Shown piece after piece: positions 33,598 through 37,304 of a DNA stretch of 37,304 nt (position 1 is its first letter; each line of letters opens with the position of its first letter). Origin of the DNA: Muribaculaceae bacterium. GTDB lineage: Bacteria > Bacteroidota > Bacteroidia > Bacteroidales > Muribaculaceae. Below the pieces are notes generated by a model that did not search any database, was not told the DNA's origin, and saw only the letters and a program-made list of their open reading frames with translations. The position numbers were made by a program, and so were the translations under genes. The stretch is from positions 1-37,304 of the forward strand of contig JAIDSL010000036.1 in assembly GCA_029061255.1 (NCBI GenBank). Reading direction: 5' to 3'.

Positions 33598-35469
33598 TTA
33601 GCGGATAATGACTTTGTTGGCTTTGGCGCCTTGGCGGCGGATGTAGATGCCGTTGGAGGGGCCGGATACCTTCTGGCCGTTCAGGTTGTAGTATTCTACA
33701 GGAGCCGACGAAGCATCGATGCCTTCTACGCTTGCGCCATTGTCTTTGGTCATTTCATATTGACAGGCATTCACGATTTCTCCTGTCACAGCATTTGTGA
33801 TGAGAGCTATCACACGATATTCATTGCCCTTTACATTCGCCAATGGCAACTCAATCGAATACTCATTTATCGCGTTAGCTTCTATTGATGCCGGCAGACT
33901 GTTTTCAATGCCGGGGAAGCAATCATAGTAGCGGGCTACATCATTGAAAACGGTGCTCACCTTGGCTGCCTTCGTCTCCCACCCATTCATAGGAACTCTC
34001 TGCTGCTTGAAATAGTTGGACTGGGCATAGGGTCCCACACCATCCTCAACAATCACAAATGAAAGATAATGCGGGAAAGTAGTGGAGACTCCAAATTCAG
34101 TAGAAGCTGTCACAGAAGCAGTTGTGCCGTCTTCGCTCGATTTGCCCTCGAGTGAAACCTGTGCATAAGAGGGGAAATTAAAGTATTCTGCCACCTGATC
34201 AATAAACTGGCACACCTGAGTGTATGGACTTGTCGGTGTCTGTTCGATCATTCTATTATACAAGACAGTCGGGAAACCACCTATATATGCCTCCATGAAT
34301 GGCATATAGGAATCAATTTGCATATTATCATCATAGTGGGCTCCAATAGCAATTGCCTTGTCAGGATAGGTAGTCTTAAGATATTCAAGAGCCTCAATAC
34401 CTCCCGGACACCATCCACACCATGTGCCGGTGGCATCTTCAGCTACAATCTTCTTGACATAACCCTCATCATAAGCCGGCACGGTCGATGTCACTTTCTT
34501 ACCATTGTAAGCCTCACCATTGACCTTGGTCACCTGCAATGAGAAATCAACAAATGCCTTTTCGTTGGCCTTTACTCCGGTAAATGTCAAGACTGTCGAC
34601 TTTGAGAAAGGAACCGGAGAGAGATCAAAGGTCTGCACCATATCCGGCATTCCCGTCACAGAGGCTGTCACTTCTACAGAAGACATATCATTGATAGAAA
34701 TGTTCTTGACTACAAAATCCACATCAGCACCCTCACCGCTCAGAGGAAGATACGATGGAGTACCTACAGCAGAAATAGTCGCCATATTTTCCGGGAGATT
34801 GTCACCCTCAATTTTTAGCGACATACAAAGAGCACCGATCTGTGCTGCGCCTGTGTTGTCAAATACCTTCGGGAAAGCATCACCCGTGTCAAATCCAAAC
34901 ATGAGACTTCCGGGATAGTTGTTGGGCTGCGCATCCACGATGATATAATACATATCGTTTTTCTTCGGGATCACGAAGCTATAACCGAAATACAAATGCT
35001 CTTCTTCTCCTGTAATGGTATAAGGGGTCTCCAGCGACACTTCGTTAGTAGCCATTGCGGTCTGCGACATCGTGAAATCCTGAGTGTACGCTTCTGATTT
35101 CAGGTCGGTAGAATAGAAAAATCTACCCTCTGTAATGGTATTTTTTTTACCATCATTATCCGTCGGGCTATAAACCGTGAAACCTGATACCTGATTGCCT
35201 GCGTAAGCCTTGATATCATCTGCCGACAACTCTATGGCAAGGAAGAAACGGGAGCCTCCACTCACCACTTGGGGCAAAGAATAGGCACTGGCGGGATTCT
35301 CTGAATAGGAGAAATCTACCGACCCAGAAGCACGTGTCGGTGCTGCTTTCTCAATAGCGGGAGCCAATGGACCTGCCACAAACTTATTGGATTTGGGGGT
35401 CAGAGTGCCAAAAGCAAACGCTGTGGAAGCGAGAGCTATGGCTGATAGGGAAAGTAATGTTTTTTTCAT
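33598..35469 (-). CDS. Omp28-like secreted protein with thioredoxin-fold domain and T9SS-like C-terminus
   Basis: A 623-residue protein with a signal peptide (~1-20). Residues ~50-330 form beta-rich domains I cannot name. A thioredoxin-like domain follows (AEDATGTWCGWCPGGIEALEYL) with redox motif Cys351-Gly-Trp-Cys354, then AIGAHYDD and GGFPTVLYNR, as in Omp28-related proteins of Bacteroidetes. The last ~35 residues (EYYNLNGQKVSGPSNGIYI, then KANKVIIR) resemble the C-terminal sorting signal of the type IX secretion system. Likely exported and surface-attached or released, with a redox or binding role. It is bracketed by copies of the same repeat elements. No promoter of the usual type is visible upstream. 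Confidence 0.8.
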   Translation of the reverse strand: MKKTLLSLSAIALASTAFAFGTLTPKSNKFVAGPLAPAIEKAAPTRASGSVDFSYSENPASAYSLPQVVSGGSRFFLAIELSADDIKAYAGNQVSGFTVYSPTDNDGKKNTITEGRFFYSTDLKSEAYTQDFTMSQTAMATNEVSLETPYTITGEEEHLYFGYSFVIPKKNDMYYIIVDAQPNNYPGSLMFGFDTGDAFPKVFDNTGAAQIGALCMSLKIEGDNLPENMATISAVGTPSYLPLSGEGADVDFVVKNISINDMSSVEVTASVTGMPDMVQTFDLSPVPFSKSTVLTFTGVKANEKAFVDFSLQVTKVNGEAYNGKKVTSTVPAYDEGYVKKIVAEDATGTWCGWCPGGIEALEYLKTTYPDKAIAIGAHYDDNMQIDSYMPFMEAYIGGFPTVLYNRMIEQTPTSPYTQVCQFIDQVAEYFNFPSYAQVSLEGKSSEDGTTASVTASTEFGVSTTFPHYLSFVIVEDGVGPYAQSNYFKQQRVPMNGWETKAAKVSTVFNDVARYYDCFPGIENSLPASIEANAINEYSIELPLANVKGNEYRVIALITNAVTGEIVNACQYEMTKDNGASVEGIDASSAPVEYYNLNGQKVSGPSNGIYIRRQGAKANKVIIR

Positions 35470-35512
35470 TATTGATATTTGTTAGATTAATATATTACTG
35501 TTTGACTTGGGG

Positions 35513-35623
35513 GGGAGGCTGGGAAGCCTCCCTTCCATATTTGACAGCTGGCGGCGGTTGGGACTTGCTTTAGCTTGGGCGAAGCCAAACCGCCGTCCCA
35601 TGGGGGAGGCTGGGAAGCCTCCC
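35513..35623. repeat. Composite palindromic element upstream of the Omp28-like gene
   Basis: GGGAGGCT hairpin (35513-35532), the 49-bp module (35553-35601, identical to 33545-33593 and in the same orientation), and a second GGGAGGCT hairpin (35604-35623). It fills the gap between gltX and the Omp28-like gene. Confidence 0.9.
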
Positions 35624-35642
35624 TCCCATAGGCATTCTATGA

Positions 35643-37169
35643 TTAGAGCTTGGAGATGGCGGTGCGGATGCGGGCGATCACCTCGCTTTTGGGCATCAGT
35701 TCGGTGATGTCGAACATATGCGGACCGCGGCATGCACCTACCACTGCAAGGCGGAAGGCATTCATGACGTTGCCAAGGTGATAGCCCTTTTCTGCAATCC
35801 AATCGAGCACTATCTTCTCGGCATTGGCAGAGCTCATGTCGTCGATCCCTTCGAGCACTCCGCAGAGTTCCTCCATGATGCGGGGAGTATCCTCCTGCCA
35901 ACGCTTCTTGACATCTTTCTCGGCATATGACTCCGGAGCCACAAAGAAGAAATCACCTTGGGCCCAGAGGTCCTGCACGAATTCAATACGCCCCTTGACC
36001 ATTCCTACAGCCTTGGCTACATAGTCCATGCCAAAGTCGTCGGCACTCTTGCCCCTCTCGGCAAGCTTCTCTTTCAATACCGGCATGAAGAGCTCGGCAA
36101 GAGCCATATCATCCATGCGCATGAGATACTCATGGTTGAACCATATCCCCTTCTTATAGTCGAACTTGGCGCCTGCCTTTGAGCAATGGTCGAAAGAGAA
36201 TTTCTTGATGAGCTCGTCCATGCTCATGATCTCAGTGTCGTCGCCCGGATTCCAACCAAGGAGTGCAAGGAAATTGACCACAGCCTCGGGCAGGTAGCCC
36301 TTCTCGCGATAGCCTGATGAGATCTCACCGCTCTTCGGGTCGTGCCATTCGAGTGGGAAGACAGGGAAACCGAGCTTGTCGCCGTCACGCTTCGAGAGCT
36401 TGCCGTTGCCTACAGGCTTCAAGAGCAAGGGAAGATGCACAAACTGGGGCATCGTATCCTCCCAGCCGAATGCCTGATATAGGAGCACATGGAGAGGAGC
36501 AGAGGGAAGCCATTCCTCGCCACGGATGACGTGGGTGATCTCCATCAGATGGTCGTCGACAATGTTGGCAAGGTGATATGTAGGGAGATCGTCGGCACTT
36601 TTATAAAGCACCTTGTCGTCGATGATATTGGAGTTGATCACTACTTCACCGCGTATAAGGTCGTTGACAGTCACATCTACATTTGGCTCGGTCTTGAAGC
36701 GCACTACGTACTGGTGTCCTTCATCGATGAGGCGCTTCACTTCCTCTGCCGGCATCGTCAGGGAATTGCGCATATTGCCACGTGTGTGGGCGTCATATTG
36801 GAAGTTGGGGTGCTCGGCGCGGGCAGCCTCCAGCTCTTCAGGGGTGTCGAATGCAATATATGCCTTCCCGGCTTCGAGAAGCTGATCGGCATATTTGCGG
36901 TAGATGTCGCGTCGCTGGCTCTGCTTGTAAGGTCCGTGTGGGCCACCTTCTCTGACACCTTCGTCAAATTTTATGCCAAGCCAGTCGAGGCTCTCGCAGA
37001 TGTAGTCTTCAGCTCCGGGCACGAAGCGACGGCTGTCAGTGTCTTCGATGCGGAGGATCATGTCGCCGCCATGCTGGCGGGTGAAGAGATAGTTGAAAAG
37101 GGCTGTGCGCACTCCGCCAATGTGGAGCGGGCCCGTTGGGGAGGGAGCGAATCTTACTCGGGTTTTCAT
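35643..37169 (-). CDS. gltX: Glutamyl-tRNA synthetase
   Basis: A 508-residue class I aminoacyl-tRNA synthetase. The N-terminal [18 protein letters not shown] carries the HIGH-type motif (HIGG, from His16), and KLSKRDGD (~residue 255) is the KMSKS equivalent. The alpha-helical anticodon-binding domain forms the last ~150 residues. Length is typical. The annotated start puts the signature motif at the usual distance from the N-terminus. It appears to be transcribed alone; the 5' region holds no TAnnTTTG box. Discriminating from GlnRS: the protein has the GluRS layout and a GluRS-type [13 protein letters not shown] loop ([10 protein letters not shown]). Confidence 0.96.
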   Translation of the reverse strand: MKTRVRFAPSPTGPLHIGGVRTALFNYLFTRQHGGDMILRIEDTDSRRFVPGAEDYICESLDWLGIKFDEGVREGGPHGPYKQSQRRDIYRKYADQLLEAGKAYIAFDTPEELEAARAEHPNFQYDAHTRGNMRNSLTMPAEEVKRLIDEGHQYVVRFKTEPNVDVTVNDLIRGEVVINSNIIDDKVLYKSADDLPTYHLANIVDDHLMEITHVIRGEEWLPSAPLHVLLYQAFGWEDTMPQFVHLPLLLKPVGNGKLSKRDGDKLGFPVFPLEWHDPKSGEISSGYREKGYLPEAVVNFLALLGWNPGDDTEIMSMDELIKKFSFDHCSKAGAKFDYKKGIWFNHEYLMRMDDMALAELFMPVLKEKLAERGKSADDFGMDYVAKAVGMVKGRIEFVQDLWAQGDFFFVAPESYAEKDVKKRWQEDTPRIMEELCGVLEGIDDMSSANAEKIVLDWIAEKGYHLGNVMNAFRLAVVGACRGPHMFDITELMPKSEVIARIRTAISKL

Positions 37170-37180
37170 TTTATTTTGGG

Positions 37181-37302
37181 GGTTGTTGGTTATTGGTTAT
37201 TGGTTGGGGGGCGGAGCAGAAGCTCCAGGCGGAAACGGCTTCGCGACGGTACGGATACGCGGCGGATATGGATTCGCGAGGGGGAGGATCAGCGGAAATT
37301 GA
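37181..37302 (+). repeat. Short tandem repeats at the right edge
   Basis: GGTTATT units (37181-37209), then two related stretches, GGAAACGGCTTCGCGA and GGATATGGATTCGCGA (within ~37228-37280). There is no convincing gene; the open frame through here belongs to the repeat. The gap may continue beyond the window. Confidence 0.5.
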
Positions 37303-37304
37303 AT

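Noticed and set aside
33598-35469. Omp28-like gene as an insertion sequence
   Set aside because: The flanking repeats are direct, not inverted, and no transposase is present; kept as a possible recombination cassette only.

Overview
The window looks like chromosomal DNA from a gut-type Bacteroidales bacterium. Muribaculaceae (S24-7) is my best guess, but that is inference. The evidence is: repeated promoters of the Bacteroidetes form TTTG-N20-TAnnTTTG; no obvious Shine-Dalgarno sequences, with A-rich start regions instead; exported GH31, GH35 and GH13 glycosidases; a DPP III peptidase; an Omp28-like protein with a type IX-like C-terminus; and RseP, SecA and RluB of Bacteroidetes type. I see no transposase, integrase, phage gene or CRISPR array.

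Layout. Bases 1-6787 (+): the end of a GH13 glycosidase, a SPOR-like lipoprotein, a carboxynorspermidine/saccharopine dehydrogenase, a GH31 glucosidase and a C69 dipeptidase. Bases 6920-8494 (-): tRNA-Thr(CGT) and gdhA. Bases 8968-18779 (+): a degenerate M23 protein, dxr, rseP and an RlmI-type methyltransferase, then DPP III, an AlkD-like protein and a GH35 beta-galactosidase. Bases 18910-22070 (-): a four-gene operon, Ntn hydrolase, small membrane protein, thioesterase, dprA. Bases 22271-22664 (+): a 59-residue DUF4250 gene with a structured 3' region and a strong terminator. Bases 22863-27410 (-): secA followed by two GYF_2-domain membrane proteins. Bases 27688-33324 (-): an rluB-type pseudouridine synthase, asnS, an Lnb/DUF4105 membrane protein and a phosphatase-like protein. 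Bases 33598-37169 (-): an Omp28-like thioredoxin-fold protein and gltX.

The genes are mostly housekeeping (isoprenoids, translation, secretion, envelope proteolysis, ammonium assimilation) mixed with exported enzymes for glycans and peptides. The unusual part is between the genes. Almost every junction carries short tandem repeats or perfect hairpins, and their type follows gene orientation. All three convergent junctions hold minisatellite arms in inverted orientation. Both divergent junctions hold a composite of hairpins with a conserved TCC loop and variable but complementary stems. Several co-directional junctions hold GGACGCAC or GGGAGGCT hairpins, and a pair of composite elements in direct orientation brackets the Omp28-like gene. 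Other points worth a look are secA packed with two GYF_2 proteins, a cysteine-bearing insert in RseP, a predicted nearly leaderless promoter for the Ntn hydrolase, and two proteins whose catalytic residues seem to be lost (M23-like and phosphatase-like).
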